Below, piece after piece: positions 7,186-15,865 of a DNA stretch of 64,000 nt; position 1 is the stretch's first letter; the number at the start of each line of letters is the position of its first letter. Source of the DNA: Woodsholea maritima DSM 17123 (lineage in GTDB: Bacteria > Pseudomonadota > Alphaproteobacteria > Caulobacterales > Maricaulaceae); the NCBI RefSeq assembly GCF_000382325.1, contig NZ_KB908056.1, forward strand, positions 459,722 to 523,721, given 5' to 3'. The notes below the pieces were generated by a model. The model was not told the origin of the DNA, made no database searches, and saw only the letters and a program-made list of their open reading frames with translations. The translations under genes were made by a program, and so were the position numbers.

Positions 7186-10100
7186 TTAGGTCAGATTGAG
7201 CAGTTCCGGATCCCCGCCCTGGGCCGAGATATTGATGGTCACGACCTGCTCTGCGGCGAAACGGAAAAGATAGTGTGGACCGCCCGCCTTAGGACCAGTA
7301 CCCGACAATCCTTCACCGCCGAAGGGCTGCACGCCCACGACCGCACCGGTCATATTGCGGTTCACATAGACATTGCCCGCCGGTACGGCTTCACGAATCG
7401 TCTCCATGAAACGCTCGATTCGGCTATGCACACCCAAGGTGAGGCCATAGCGCTTTGCCGCCAGCGCTTCAGCCGTTTCTTTAAGCTTCGAGCGCTCATA
7501 GCGTACAACGTGCAGAATCGGGCCGAACTTCTCCTCATCCAACACATCAATGCTGGGAAGCTCGATCAAGGTCGGTGGGAAGAAATAGCCCTTGGCTTTG
7601 AGCTCATCGCTCAGCGGGTATTCCTTCAAGACCTTGGCTTCGGTGCGCATGCGCTCGACATGCTCACACAAGATCTTGTGGGCCTCTTCATCAATGACCG
7701 GGCCGAGGCTGGTTGAAGGCTGGGTCGGATCACCCACGACCAGCTCATCCATCGCGCCCATCAGACCTTCGATGAAGTCATCGGCAATATCGGTGGGCAG
7801 GAACAATACCCGGCACGCCGAACAGCGCTGCCCCGCAGACCCGAAGGCCGACAAGATCGCATCATCGACAACCTGTTCTTTCAGGGCCGACGTATCCACG
7901 AACATGCCATTGAGGCCCCCGGTTTCCGCGATCAGGGGCGCGATGGGGCCTTTACGATCAGCCAGAGTGCGGTTGATGATCTGGGCCACATGGGTTGAAC
8001 CGGTAAAGCAAACGCCATCGGTGCGCTCATCCCGGGTCAGGACAGCGCCCACTTCCTCACCAGTCCCTGGCAGGTATTGCAAAGTGCCCTCAGGCAGACC
8101 ATTGGCCAGGAACAGCTTCACCGCCTCATAGCCTGTCAGCGGGCTTTGTTCGGCAGGCTTCGCGATCACGGTGTTACCCGCCGCCAAGGCGGCCGCCCAT
8201 TGACCGATGAAGATCGCCAGCGGGAAATTCCACGGGCTGATACAGACGAACACGCCGCGCCCCTTCAGGCGTAGATGGTTGGTTTCCCCGGCCGGCCCAG
8301 GCAAGCGCACAGGATCACCAAAATGCTCTTCGGCTTGCGCGGAATAATAGCGCAGGAAATCGACCGCTTCGCGCACTTCAGCAACGCCGTCTTCTAAAGT
8401 TTTACCGGTTTCACGTGCCATCAGGGCAATGAAACGGTCCATATCGGCTTCAAGAACATCACCGAGATGACGCAGGATCTTGGCGCGCTCAACCCCGCCT
8501 TTGGCGTCCCAGCTTTTGTGGGCGATATGGGCGATTTTGAAGGCTTCATCCACATCATGGCGCGTGGCCAAAGTCACATCGGCCACGTGGAAATTGCGAT
8601 CGGCCGGGCTGTGGAAGGCTTGGGTTTCCCCCAAACGGCTTTCACCATTGATAATCGGACCGGCTTTATAAGGCGCTTTGGCATCAAATTGCGCCTGGGC
8701 AGCGGCCATGCGCTCACGGACTTCAGCTTGGGTCAAATCAGCCCCCTTGGAATTGACGCGGCCCTCACCGTAAAGGTCGCGCGGTAAAGCAATAGATGGA
8801 TGGCGATCTAGATCCTTGGCGATGTCGAAGGGGCCTTTGGCCACATCTTCGGCAGGCACGCTAGGATCTAGGAAAGAGTGTACGAAAGAGGTGTTGGCCC
8901 CGTTTTCCAACAGGCGGCGCACCAGATAGGGCAGCAAGTCCTTATGCTCGCCCACCGGCGCGTAAATGCGCACCGGGCGAATATCGAAGGCCTCATAGGC
9001 GGCATCATACAGCGCATCACCCATGCCGTGCAGGCGCTGGAATTCATACTCCTGATTGCCCAATTCCTCTGCGATCGCACGCACTGCACACAGAGAGTGC
9101 GCATTGTGGGTCGCAAATTGGGGATAAATCTCCTCACGCGCGGCCAGCATTAAACGCGCCGTCGCCAGATAATTCATATCTGTAGAGGCTTTGGTCGTCC
9201 AAACGGGGAAGTCCTCATCCCCATCTTGTTGCGAGCGCTTAATTTCCGTATCCCAATAGGCCCCCTTCACCAAGCGCACCAGGAAGCGGCGCTGGGTCTG
9301 TTGGGCAAGCTCAATCAGCTTTTCGATCACGGCGCGCGAGCGTTTTTGATAGGCCTGGACCGCCAAACCCAATCCGCCCCATCCCGCCAGGGAAGGTTCG
9401 CGGGCCAAACGATCGAGCAATTTCAAGGAAATCACCAACCGGTCGGCCTCTTCGGCATCAAGACAGAAACCAATATTGCCCGCCTTTGCGGCTTGGGCCT
9501 GTTCTAACAAACGCGGATAGAGAACATTGAAGACCTTCTCTTCTTTTACCGCATAATAAGAGCCATGAAGCGCAGAGAGTTTGATCGAAATCCCATCGAC
9601 CAACTCAATCGGGCCGTCACCGCGTTTCGCAGACACCCGCGCAATCGCCTTCAAATAGGCTTGGTGATAGCGCTCGGCATCTTCTTCATTACGCGCTGCC
9701 TCACCCAGCATATCAAAAGAGAATAAGGCCTTTTGCTTGGGCTTATCCCACTGACGTCCGCGCTTAAATGCCGCATCAATGCTTTGGCCTAGAACGAATT
9801 GTTCGCCCATAATCTTCATGGCCTGACGCACCGCGGCACGCACCACCGGCTCACCCAGGCGCGCAACAAGGCGCTTGAAATAAAGCGTCGGATTTTCCTT
9901 CGCCTTATCATCAACATCCATCAAAGATCCGGTCAGCATCAAGCCCATGGTGGAGACATTGACCAGCCAATTGTCTGACTTCCAGGCATGCTCGGCCCAG
10001 GCCCCCGATCCGATCTTTTCCGCGATCAATTGATCGGTGGTTTCAGAATCGGGCACCCGCAAGAGGGCTTCCGCCAGGCACATCAGCGCCAAACCCTCTT

Positions 10101-10326
10101 TATTGGACAGTCCAAACTCTTGAAGAAAAGATTCCATTAAGCCTGGATTAGGGTTAGAGGAGCGCGCGCGCTCGACCAAGTCGATCGCGGACTGCTCAAC
10201 CATAGTCCGATCAGACGATTTTAGCCCCACCTGACTATCCAAGAGCCGAGCGACTGAGGTCTCATCACTAAACTTGAGCTTATCCAGCCCATCCCAATCT
10301 ATATTGGGTAATACAATATTACGCAT
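7186..10326 (-). CDS. putA: Bifunctional proline dehydrogenase / L-glutamate gamma-semialdehyde dehydrogenase
   Basis: PutA oxidises proline to glutamate in two steps: an FAD-dependent proline dehydrogenase domain (roughly residues 80-480) and an NAD-dependent aldehyde dehydrogenase domain (roughly 540-1020). The first domain shows RLVKGAYWDTEIKRSQ and FATHNAHS; the second shows the catalytic Cys at about 835 in GSAGQRCSACR and the Glu in LIAETGG. The ATG at 10324-10326 (1046 residues) is preferred over an upstream TTG that lacks a ribosome-binding site. No N-terminal ribbon-helix-helix DNA-binding domain is present, so this form should not repress its own gene. putP, a proline symporter candidate, lies far away at 53.9-55.4 kb. 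A terminator follows. Confidence 0.95.
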   Translation of the reverse strand: MRNIVLPNIDWDGLDKLKFSDETSVARLLDSQVGLKSSDRTMVEQSAIDLVERARSSNPNPGLMESFLQEFGLSNKEGLALMCLAEALLRVPDSETTDQLIAEKIGSGAWAEHAWKSDNWLVNVSTMGLMLTGSLMDVDDKAKENPTLYFKRLVARLGEPVVRAAVRQAMKIMGEQFVLGQSIDAAFKRGRQWDKPKQKALFSFDMLGEAARNEEDAERYHQAYLKAIARVSAKRGDGPIELVDGISIKLSALHGSYYAVKEEKVFNVLYPRLLEQAQAAKAGNIGFCLDAEEADRLVISLKLLDRLAREPSLAGWGGLGLAVQAYQKRSRAVIEKLIELAQQTQRRFLVRLVKGAYWDTEIKRSQQDGDEDFPVWTTKASTDMNYLATARLMLAAREEIYPQFATHNAHSLCAVRAIAEELGNQEYEFQRLHGMGDALYDAAYEAFDIRPVRIYAPVGEHKDLLPYLVRRLLENGANTSFVHSFLDPSVPAEDVAKGPFDIAKDLDRHPSIALPRDLYGEGRVNSKGADLTQAEVRERMAAAQAQFDAKAPYKAGPIINGESRLGETQAFHSPADRNFHVADVTLATRHDVDEAFKIAHIAHKSWDAKGGVERAKILRHLGDVLEADMDRFIALMARETGKTLEDGVAEVREAVDFLRYYSAQAEEHFGDPVRLPGPAGETNHLRLKGRGVFVCISPWNFPLAIFIGQWAAALAAGNTVIAKPAEQSPLTGYEAVKLFLANGLPEGTLQYLPGTGEEVGAVLTRDERTDGVCFTGSTHVAQIINRTLADRKGPIAPLIAETGGLNGMFVDTSALKEQVVDDAILSAFGSAGQRCSACRVLFLPTDIADDFIEGLMGAMDELVVGDPTQPSTSLGPVIDEEAHKILCEHVERMRTEAKVLKEYPLSDELKAKGYFFPPTLIELPSIDVLDEEKFGPILHVVRYERSKLKETAEALAAKRYGLTLGVHSRIERFMETIREAVPAGNVYVNRNMTGAVVGVQPFGGEGLSGTGPKAGGPHYLFRFAAEQVVTINISAQGGDPELLNLT

Positions 10327-10477
10327 GTCTGCAGCGCTTTCCAACAGAGTATTGAGTCAAGTTGAGAGGGACAATGGTCTTTGAAGGCCCTTGATGCAAC
10401 CCCTTTGGCGCCAGATCGCTTCGCGATTGGGGCAAAACGCGCTAAGAGGCAGAAAAGACGTATGCAAGGAGAGTTCG

Positions 10478-11569
10478 ATGGACGATGGCGCGCCGCTTCG
10501 CATTATGCTGATCACCGATGCTTGGGAGCCCCAGGTCAACGGCGTGGTCCGCACCCTTACCCGGACCGCTCAGGAATGCCGCGAAATGGGCCATGAGGTG
10601 GAAGTCATCCACCCTGGCCTGGGCTATCGTACCATTCCGCTACCGACCTACCCCGAGATCAAATTGGCCCTGGGGGCTAAAAAAGACATCGAAGCGCGCT
10701 TCAAAGCCTTTGAACCTGAAGCGATCCATATCGCCACCGAAGGCACGCTGGGCCAGGCCGCGCGCAGCATCTGCCTGAAGTGGAAGCTGCCCTTCACGAC
10801 CAGCTATCACACGAAATTCCCTGAATACGTCAACGCCCGCTTCCCCTTCATCCCCCTGTCGTTCGGGTATAGCTTCATGCGTCGTTTCCATAACTCCGGA
10901 AACCGCTTGATGGTTGCAACCCCTTCGATGCGTGATGATTTGGAAAAGCGCGGCTTTAACAATATCACACCCTGGGCGCGCGGGGTCGATACCGATCTTT
11001 TCCATCCTGATAAGCGCGGTATTGATGGCGGCGTTTACAAAGGCATGGAAGGCCCGATCTCGCTCTATGTCGGTCGGATCGCGGTTGAAAAAAACCTCGA
11101 AGCCTTCTTGAAGACCGACATCCCAGGCACCAAAGTTCTGGTCGGTCCAGGGCCACAATTTGATGAGTTAAAAGCGCGCTATCCTGAAGCGCATTTTGTC
11201 GGGTCCAAATCGGGCGAGGAATTGGCGCGGTATTTCGCCGATGCCGATATCTTCGTCTTCCCCAGCTTGACCGACACCTTTGGCCTGGTGATTTTGGAAG
11301 CCATGGCGACGGGAACCCCCGTTGCGGCCTTCCCCGCCCCCGGACCAAAAGACCTCATTCCCGGCTCCAATGCGGGCTGGGTGTCTGAAGACCTGCGCGA
11401 AGCCTGCCTCAAAGCGTTGGAGATGAAGCGCGAGGATTGCCGCACCTATGCCGAGGGCTTCTCGTGGCGTTCATGCGCAGAGGAATTTGTGCGCAATCTC
11501 AAACCGCAACCGCGCCCGGAACGTAAACGCTTCTGGCGCCGGTTACGCCGCCTGGGCCGCACCGGATAA
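10478..11569 (+). CDS. GT4-family glycosyltransferase (mannosyltransferase-like)
   Basis: This cytoplasmic or membrane-associated GT-B enzyme probably transfers a hexose to a lipid or glycan acceptor. It has 363 residues from the ATG at 10478, which is preceded by AAGGAGAG; the longer frame upstream has no ribosome-binding site. The N-terminal Rossmann half begins LRIMLITDAWEPQVNGVVRT, a pattern of glycolipid mannosyl- or sulfoquinovosyl-transferase-like members. The C-terminal donor-binding half contains ISLYVGRIAVEKNLEAF, VGPGP and the EX7E-type region FPSLTDTFGLVILEAMATG. The C-terminus is basic (RKRFWRRLRRLGR), suggesting membrane contact. It diverges from putA with a 151-base shared upstream region. 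The acceptor is unknown. Confidence 0.8.
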   Translation: MDDGAPLRIMLITDAWEPQVNGVVRTLTRTAQECREMGHEVEVIHPGLGYRTIPLPTYPEIKLALGAKKDIEARFKAFEPEAIHIATEGTLGQAARSICLKWKLPFTTSYHTKFPEYVNARFPFIPLSFGYSFMRRFHNSGNRLMVATPSMRDDLEKRGFNNITPWARGVDTDLFHPDKRGIDGGVYKGMEGPISLYVGRIAVEKNLEAFLKTDIPGTKVLVGPGPQFDELKARYPEAHFVGSKSGEELARYFADADIFVFPSLTDTFGLVILEAMATGTPVAAFPAPGPKDLIPGSNAGWVSEDLREACLKALEMKREDCRTYAEGFSWRSCAEEFVRNLKPQPRPERKRFWRRLRRLGRTG

Positions 11570-11585
11570 TATTTCCGCATAAAAC

Positions 11586-11616
11586 AAAAAGCCCGGTCAA
11601 ATGACCGGGCTTTTTA
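11586..11616. terminator. Bidirectional rho-independent terminator
   Basis: The stem GCCCGGTC/GACCGGGC with loop AAAT is flanked by AAAAA and TTTTT. It lies between the convergent glycosyltransferase and pstS genes and can serve both. Confidence 0.92.
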
Positions 11617-11639
11617 TGCCATCGCGTGATCATCACATG

Positions 11640-12773
11640 TTATTCTTCGGGCGCATGCGCCATCGGGGCCAATGCGCGCGCCACTTCTGAGGCTTCAAAC
11701 CGCTCCTCATCGGTCAGGGCAATCAAACCCCGTTCCGCCAGATACCCAAATGGCCCCCAGGCATCTTCCGAGGTAAAGTGCTCGATATATTCTTGAATAC
11801 CCGGCACGATCCCGACATGCTGATTTTTTACATAGAGATAGAGTGAACGCGAAATCGGATAGTCACCGCCCGCAATCGCATCATAGGTCGGCTCAACGCC
11901 ATCCACATGACCGCCATGGATCCGGTCAGCATTTTGTTCCAGATAAGAATAGCCAAAGACGCCAAAGGCACTGGGTGAGTTAATCAGGGTTTGAACGACG
12001 GTATTGTCATTTTCCCCTGCATCAATCCAGGCGCGATCCTCGCGGATTCGGCTGGCAATCTCCTCAAACCGGGCACGGTCTTGGGTATAAAGCTGATCCA
12101 TACACGCAAAGCCGCGCGCGCCTTGTTGCAAACCCAACTCCACAAACGCATCGCGCGTGCCGGAGGTCGGCGGCGGGCCATACACCTCAATACGAGAGGT
12201 CGGCAAGTCAGCAGAAATATCTGACCAACGCTGAAAAGGATTTTTCACAAACGCCGCGCAGCTATAATCCGCGACATCTGAAAACGCATAGCCGGAGATA
12301 AACCGCCCCTCACCATCAACAATCGCTTCGCCATCATCATTGACCGGCTGGGGAATACGATCAGCCAGCGCCAAAAAGATGTCGTGCTTACTGATATCTA
12401 ACGCTGCCGCCTCCAAGGAATTACCGATGACAATGCCATCATACCCGATCAGCACTTCGGTAATTTGCGAGACGCCACGCGTCTGACACAGATTAAACTC
12501 AGATGACTTCATCCGACGCGAGGCCGCCGTCATATCCGGATGCTCCACCCCAACCCCGGCGCAGAATAAATTCATCCCGCCGCCCGTACCTGTGGCCTCC
12601 ACCACAGGGGTTGGAAACTCGGTGATGGCGCCAAAATTTTCTGCCGCTGCAGTCGTGAACGGGAAAACGGTCGACGAGCCGACAATGCGAATCGTCCCGC
12701 GTGTTTGCGCCTCTGCCCCGCCCATCAGCGCCAAAACGCAGATGACAGCACCCAGCCCATGCCTTGCTTTCAT
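11640..12773 (-). CDS. PstS-type phosphate-binding periplasmic protein
   Basis: This is a periplasmic substrate-binding protein of the phosphate (PstS) family, 377 residues from the ATG at 12771-12773, which has GGGGGAAG upstream. The signal peptide ends GGAEA. The mature part starts TRGTIRIVGSSTVFPFTTAAAENF, the phosphate-binding loop of the family, followed by EATGTGGGMNLFC, TAASRRMKSSEF and SGTRDAFVELG. A Pho box lies about 190 bases upstream. No pstC, pstA or pstB gene is in the window, so it is a solitary copy that either feeds a transporter elsewhere or acts in phosphate scavenging with the PhoD-type phosphatase at 24.7-26.3 kb. Confidence 0.85.
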   Translation of the reverse strand: MKARHGLGAVICVLALMGGAEAQTRGTIRIVGSSTVFPFTTAAAENFGAITEFPTPVVEATGTGGGMNLFCAGVGVEHPDMTAASRRMKSSEFNLCQTRGVSQITEVLIGYDGIVIGNSLEAAALDISKHDIFLALADRIPQPVNDDGEAIVDGEGRFISGYAFSDVADYSCAAFVKNPFQRWSDISADLPTSRIEVYGPPPTSGTRDAFVELGLQQGARGFACMDQLYTQDRARFEEIASRIREDRAWIDAGENDNTVVQTLINSPSAFGVFGYSYLEQNADRIHGGHVDGVEPTYDAIAGGDYPISRSLYLYVKNQHVGIVPGIQEYIEHFTSEDAWGPFGYLAERGLIALTDEERFEASEVARALAPMAHAPEE

Positions 12774-12962
12774 CACTTCCCCCTTTATCCGGCCCATCTT
12801 GAGCTTCAGCATCGAAATAGCCCTCAAAAAGCCCCCTCAAGCCCTTTGGATCAAACCACTTTTTTGCTGCCAGCGCAGATGATATACCATCGCCACAAAA
12901 TTATTCGCAGTCAGTATAACCCCGAGCCCGCATTGAAGGCGACGTCTAAAGCCTTTTATTTT

Positions 12963-12980
12963 ATGACCTTTCTGTGACAG
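12963..12980 (-). promoter_or_regulatory. Pho box upstream of the PstS gene
   Basis: Read on the minus strand, CTGTCACAGAAAGGTCAT is two 7-base repeats (CTGTCAC, AGGTCAT) with a four-base spacer. This matches the PhoB box pattern CTGTCAT-N4-CTGTCAT at 11 of 14 repeat positions and is oriented toward the gene. Confidence 0.7.
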
Positions 12981-13039
12981 CTAAATGTATCACGCCTGTG
13001 TATCCCCAACAACACTTGCAAAAAGCGCGGTTAATTTTC

Positions 13040-13140
13040 AAAAAAAAGCTTTACATGGCCGCGATTAAACCCTACATGCGCGGTCCCGGCGGAGGTAACG
13101 ATGCCGGATTGGGTTAACTACCATCAGGGGGTCTCGTGAG
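13040..13140 (+). promoter_or_regulatory. Structured leader of the ornithine decarboxylase gene (speF-motif candidate)
   Basis: Between the promoter region and the decarboxylase lie GC-rich segments able to fold. CCGGC at 13086-13090 can pair with GCCGG at 13103-13107, enclosing a GGAGG ribosome-binding site and most of an ATG in the 12-base loop. A 12-codon ORF starts at that ATG. Rfam's speF motif is known from exactly this position upstream of alphaproteobacterial COG0019 genes; whether this sequence matches that covariance model was not tested. Confidence 0.5.
13101..13139 (+). CDS. Candidate 12-residue leader peptide upstream of ornithine decarboxylase
   Basis: The ORF reads MPDWVNYHQGVS and stops with TGA. 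It has the strongest ribosome-binding site in the region (GGAGG, five bases before ATG). Its stop is one base away from the TTG start of the decarboxylase, in the +1 frame relative to it. Its position suggests a regulatory leader peptide that couples to, or controls, translation of the next gene. Function is inferred from position only. Confidence 0.5.
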   Translation: MPDWVNYHQGVS

Positions 13141-14325
13141 TTGTACGAACACCATACTCCCCTGGACCTGGTCCGTTGTCGGCCTGTTGATGGCCCGGTC
13201 GTTTGTACCCGACCGGATCGCTTGGCTGTAGCGTCCCGCTGGTTCCAGGATCATTTTCCAGGTCACGTTCTTTTTGCTGTGAAGGCTAATCCTTCGGCAT
13301 GGGTTATTGATGGCTTGTATCAGTCCGGCCTACGCTGGTTTGACGTGGCATCGCTGCCTGAAATCCAATTGATTTCTCAGCGCTGTCCCGCGGCCACGAT
13401 GGCGTTCATGCACCCTGTGAAAGCGCGCGAAGCCATTCACCGGGCCTATTTTGAATTTGGCGTGCGGATCTTCGCGTTCGACTGCGAAGAAGAACTCGCT
13501 AAGATCGTTGAAGAAACCTGCTACGCCCAGGATTTGACATTGGTGGCCCGTTTAGCGGTCTCCAATGATGGGGCGACTTTGCCTTTGGCTGGAAAGTTTG
13601 GAGCCAATGTGTTCCAAGCCCCTGAGCTGATCCGCAAAGCGCGCTCTTACGCGCAGAAACTTGGCGTCAGCTTCCATGTCGGCTCTCAATGTATGTCGCC
13701 CAATGCTTACCGCATGGCGATGCGTGATTGCTCGAACATGATTGTGCGTGCGGCTGTGACGGTCGATATCGTGGATGTCGGTGGGGGTTTCCCAACGATT
13801 TATCCCGGTCTCGTACCCCCACCCATGCAAGACTACATCACCGCAATCTGCGAAGCCTTCGAGACCATGATGGTGTTGGAGAATGCCGAATTGTGGTGTG
13901 AGCCAGGTCGGGCATTGGTCGCTGAAGCGGCCTCTGTGCTGACCCGTGTTGAACTGCGTAAAGGCAACCAAATCCACCTCAATGATGGGGCGTTTGGCTG
14001 TCTCTATGACGCGGTTTACGCCAAATGGCCTTTCCCGGTGCGCGTCCATCGCAAATCCGGCGAGGCCAGCACCCAGACCCAAAGCTATCAGCTGTTCGGT
14101 CCAACCTGCGATTCTATGGACACTTGGCCTTATGAGGTTGAGTTGCCCGTCGATCTGCAAGAAGGCGATGTGCTGGAGTTCGGCAATCTGGGCTCATACG
14201 GCGAGACGATGGCCACCCGTTTCAACGGCTTTGGTCAAGTCCAACACGCGCGTGTCCAAGACATGCCATTCCCGTCCGTTTTCTCAGAGTCGGCAGAAGC
14301 TGTCGGCGTTGGCCAGCGTACGTAA
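13141..14325 (+). CDS. Ornithine decarboxylase (fold III PLP enzyme)
   Basis: This is a type III PLP-dependent decarboxylase that most likely converts ornithine to putrescine in the cytoplasm (394 residues). The PLP Lys is K48 in LFAVKANPS; FHVGSQC, VDVGGGFPTIYPG, WCEPGRALVAE and FGPTCDSMDTW supply the other PLP and active-site residues at the dimer interface. The only possible start before the conserved region is the TTG at 13141: in-frame upstream sequence back to a stop at 13096 has no ATG or GTG. AGGGGG nine bases before it can act as the ribosome-binding site. speD and speE follow, confirming a polyamine role. Lysine or diaminopimelate as substrate is less likely in this context. Confidence 0.9.
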   Translation: MYEHHTPLDLVRCRPVDGPVVCTRPDRLAVASRWFQDHFPGHVLFAVKANPSAWVIDGLYQSGLRWFDVASLPEIQLISQRCPAATMAFMHPVKAREAIHRAYFEFGVRIFAFDCEEELAKIVEETCYAQDLTLVARLAVSNDGATLPLAGKFGANVFQAPELIRKARSYAQKLGVSFHVGSQCMSPNAYRMAMRDCSNMIVRAAVTVDIVDVGGGFPTIYPGLVPPPMQDYITAICEAFETMMVLENAELWCEPGRALVAEAASVLTRVELRKGNQIHLNDGAFGCLYDAVYAKWPFPVRVHRKSGEASTQTQSYQLFGPTCDSMDTWPYEVELPVDLQEGDVLEFGNLGSYGETMATRFNGFGQVQHARVQDMPFPSVFSESAEAVGVGQRT

Positions 14326-14370
14326 GGGATCGCTTCATGTTCATGACGGGCCACACACACGCGCAAACAC

Positions 14371-14406
14371 CTCAGGGGGCGCGCCCCCTGAGCGCTTTTC
14401 GTTTTT
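14371..14406 (+). terminator. Palindromic terminator or attenuator between ornithine decarboxylase and speD
   Basis: Arms CTCAGGGGGCG and CGCCCCCTGAG (14371-14392) form a perfect 22-base palindrome, followed by CGCTTTTCGTTTTT. A second hairpin, GGCTG with CAGCC, follows at 14408-14428. It could end the decarboxylase transcript or reduce read-through into speDE. Confidence 0.75.
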
Positions 14407-14467
14407 CGGCTGTCTCCTGTGAGCAGCCCTATCTTCTCACTCTTGTATAAGGGAGCTCTGTAGTCGA

Positions 14468-14926
14468 ATGGACGCTCTTTCCTACGCTGCAAACACTGTC
14501 CTCGATGAGGATACCGATTTCATCATTGATCCCGTACCCGCCAATGACGACGCTGCGGATCATTTTATTAAGCATAATGGCGTGATGATTGCCGGTCATC
14601 ACATCATTATTGACCTATTTGGTGCTAAACACCTGGACAATAATGAACGCATCCAAGCGGCTATGAAAAAATGTGTAAAAGAATGTGGCGCAACCTTGCT
14701 GCACATTCACACGCATGTTTTTGAGCCCAATGGCGGCATTTCAGGCGTTGCGGTGTTGGCGGAAAGCCACATCTCGACCCACACCTGGCCTGAGCGTGGC
14801 TATGCGGCGTTTGACGTCTTTATGTGCGGCGATGCACAGCCTAAAAAGGCCGTGAAGATTCTCGCCCAGGCTTTCGAAGCTGCGGACGTTAAAGTGACCG
14901 AATTAGCCCGTGGAGAAGGTGCGTGA
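14468..14926 (+). CDS. speD: S-adenosylmethionine decarboxylase proenzyme
   Basis: SpeD makes decarboxylated SAM, the aminopropyl donor for spermidine. It is a small prokaryotic class 1B form of 152 residues. Self-cleavage at Glu99-Ser100 in AESHISTHTWPE turns Ser100 into the pyruvoyl cofactor; HTH at 81-83 and FMCGDAQP supply the processing His and catalytic Cys. The N-terminus has about 35 extra acidic residues compared with the shortest relatives. The ribosome-binding site GGGAG is unusually far (12 bases) from the ATG. Its stop overlaps the speE start (GTGA), so translation is coupled. Confidence 0.93.
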   Translation: MDALSYAANTVLDEDTDFIIDPVPANDDAADHFIKHNGVMIAGHHIIIDLFGAKHLDNNERIQAAMKKCVKECGATLLHIHTHVFEPNGGISGVAVLAESHISTHTWPERGYAAFDVFMCGDAQPKKAVKILAQAFEAADVKVTELARGEGA

Positions 14927-15819
14927 CCTTAAAGGACTGCCCGAAATACTGCCAAGAACACAATGGTGAAATGTGGTTTCGCGAAGCGCTGGCCGGCCCC
15001 GTCGGTAACAGCCTTCGCGTAGACCAGGTGATCTATCATGATGCCTCTGAGCATCAAGATTTGCTGGTCTTCGAAAACGAAACCTATGGCCGCGTTCTGG
15101 TTTTAAACGGCATTGTCCAGGTCACCACGGCCGATGAATTCATCTATCATGAGATGATGGCCCATGTGCCTTTGCTCGCCCACGGTCAGGCCAAAAAGGT
15201 CTTGATCATTGGCGGGGGCGATGGCGGTGTCGGCCGCGAAGTCCTTAAACACAAAGGCGTTGAAAAGCTCACCTTGGTTGAGATCGACGCCGATGTTGTG
15301 AAATTCTCCAAAGAATGGCTCCCCACCGTGTCCGATGGGGCGTTCGAGGATCCGCGTTTTGAGGTGATCATCACCGATGGCGTGGAATTCATGCGTGATA
15401 GCCAAGAACACTTTGATGTCATCATCGTGGACTCCACCGATCCGGTTGGCCCCGGTGAAGTGCTGTTCACGCGCGAATTCTACACCGATTGCCAAAAACG
15501 CCTGAACCCCGGCGGCATTCTGGTCACCCAGAACGGCGCGCCTTTCTTGCAGCCGCAAGAACTGACCAATTCCTATCGCAGTTTTGATCTCTTGTTCAAA
15601 CACGCGACCTTTTACGCCATTACCGTGCCGACCTATCCCGGCGGCGTCATGACCCTTGGCTTTGCCACCGATAATACTGAGGCGCTGAGCATTGATGTTG
15701 AGACGCTGAAAACGCGCTTCGAAGCCCTCAACACGCCCACGCGCTATTACACGCCGGAGCTTCATAAGGGGGCGTTTCAACTGCCCGCCTATGTCCGCGC
15801 CTGTATGACCCCAGAATAA
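14923..15819 (+). CDS. speE: Spermidine synthase (polyamine aminopropyltransferase)
   Basis: SpeE transfers an aminopropyl group from decarboxylated SAM to putrescine, giving spermidine. The 298-residue protein has the nucleotide-binding motif LIIGGGDGGVGREVLKH, VEIDADVV, and the substrate region DSTDPVGPGEVLFT. The start is the GTG at 14923, which overlaps the speD stop and is preceded by GGAGAAGG. It closes the decarboxylase-speD-speE island and is followed by a strong terminator. Confidence 0.95.
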   Translation: MTLKDCPKYCQEHNGEMWFREALAGPVGNSLRVDQVIYHDASEHQDLLVFENETYGRVLVLNGIVQVTTADEFIYHEMMAHVPLLAHGQAKKVLIIGGGDGGVGREVLKHKGVEKLTLVEIDADVVKFSKEWLPTVSDGAFEDPRFEVIITDGVEFMRDSQEHFDVIIVDSTDPVGPGEVLFTREFYTDCQKRLNPGGILVTQNGAPFLQPQELTNSYRSFDLLFKHATFYAITVPTYPGGVMTLGFATDNTEALSIDVETLKTRFEALNTPTRYYTPELHKGAFQLPAYVRACMTPE

Positions 15820-15833
15820 CCCCCCTCAAAGCG

Positions 15834-15865
15834 AAGGCTCCTCCCTGCGAGGAGCCTTTTCTTTT
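15834..15865 (+). terminator. Rho-independent terminator of speDE
   Basis: The stem GGCTCCTC/GAGGAGCC with loop CCTGC is followed by TTTTCTTTT. It reaches the stop codon of the convergent MarR-GNAT gene. Confidence 0.92.

Noticed and set aside
13101-14325. Certain programmed +1 frameshift joining the leader to ornithine decarboxylase
   Set aside because: The AGGGGG-TCG-TGA layout recalls prfB, but the spacing is two rather than three bases and the tRNA cannot re-pair well after UCG; a TTG start is simpler. Kept only as a hypothesis in the findings.
15103-15780. 225-codon minus-strand frame opposite speE
   Set aside because: Shadow of a clear spermidine synthase gene.
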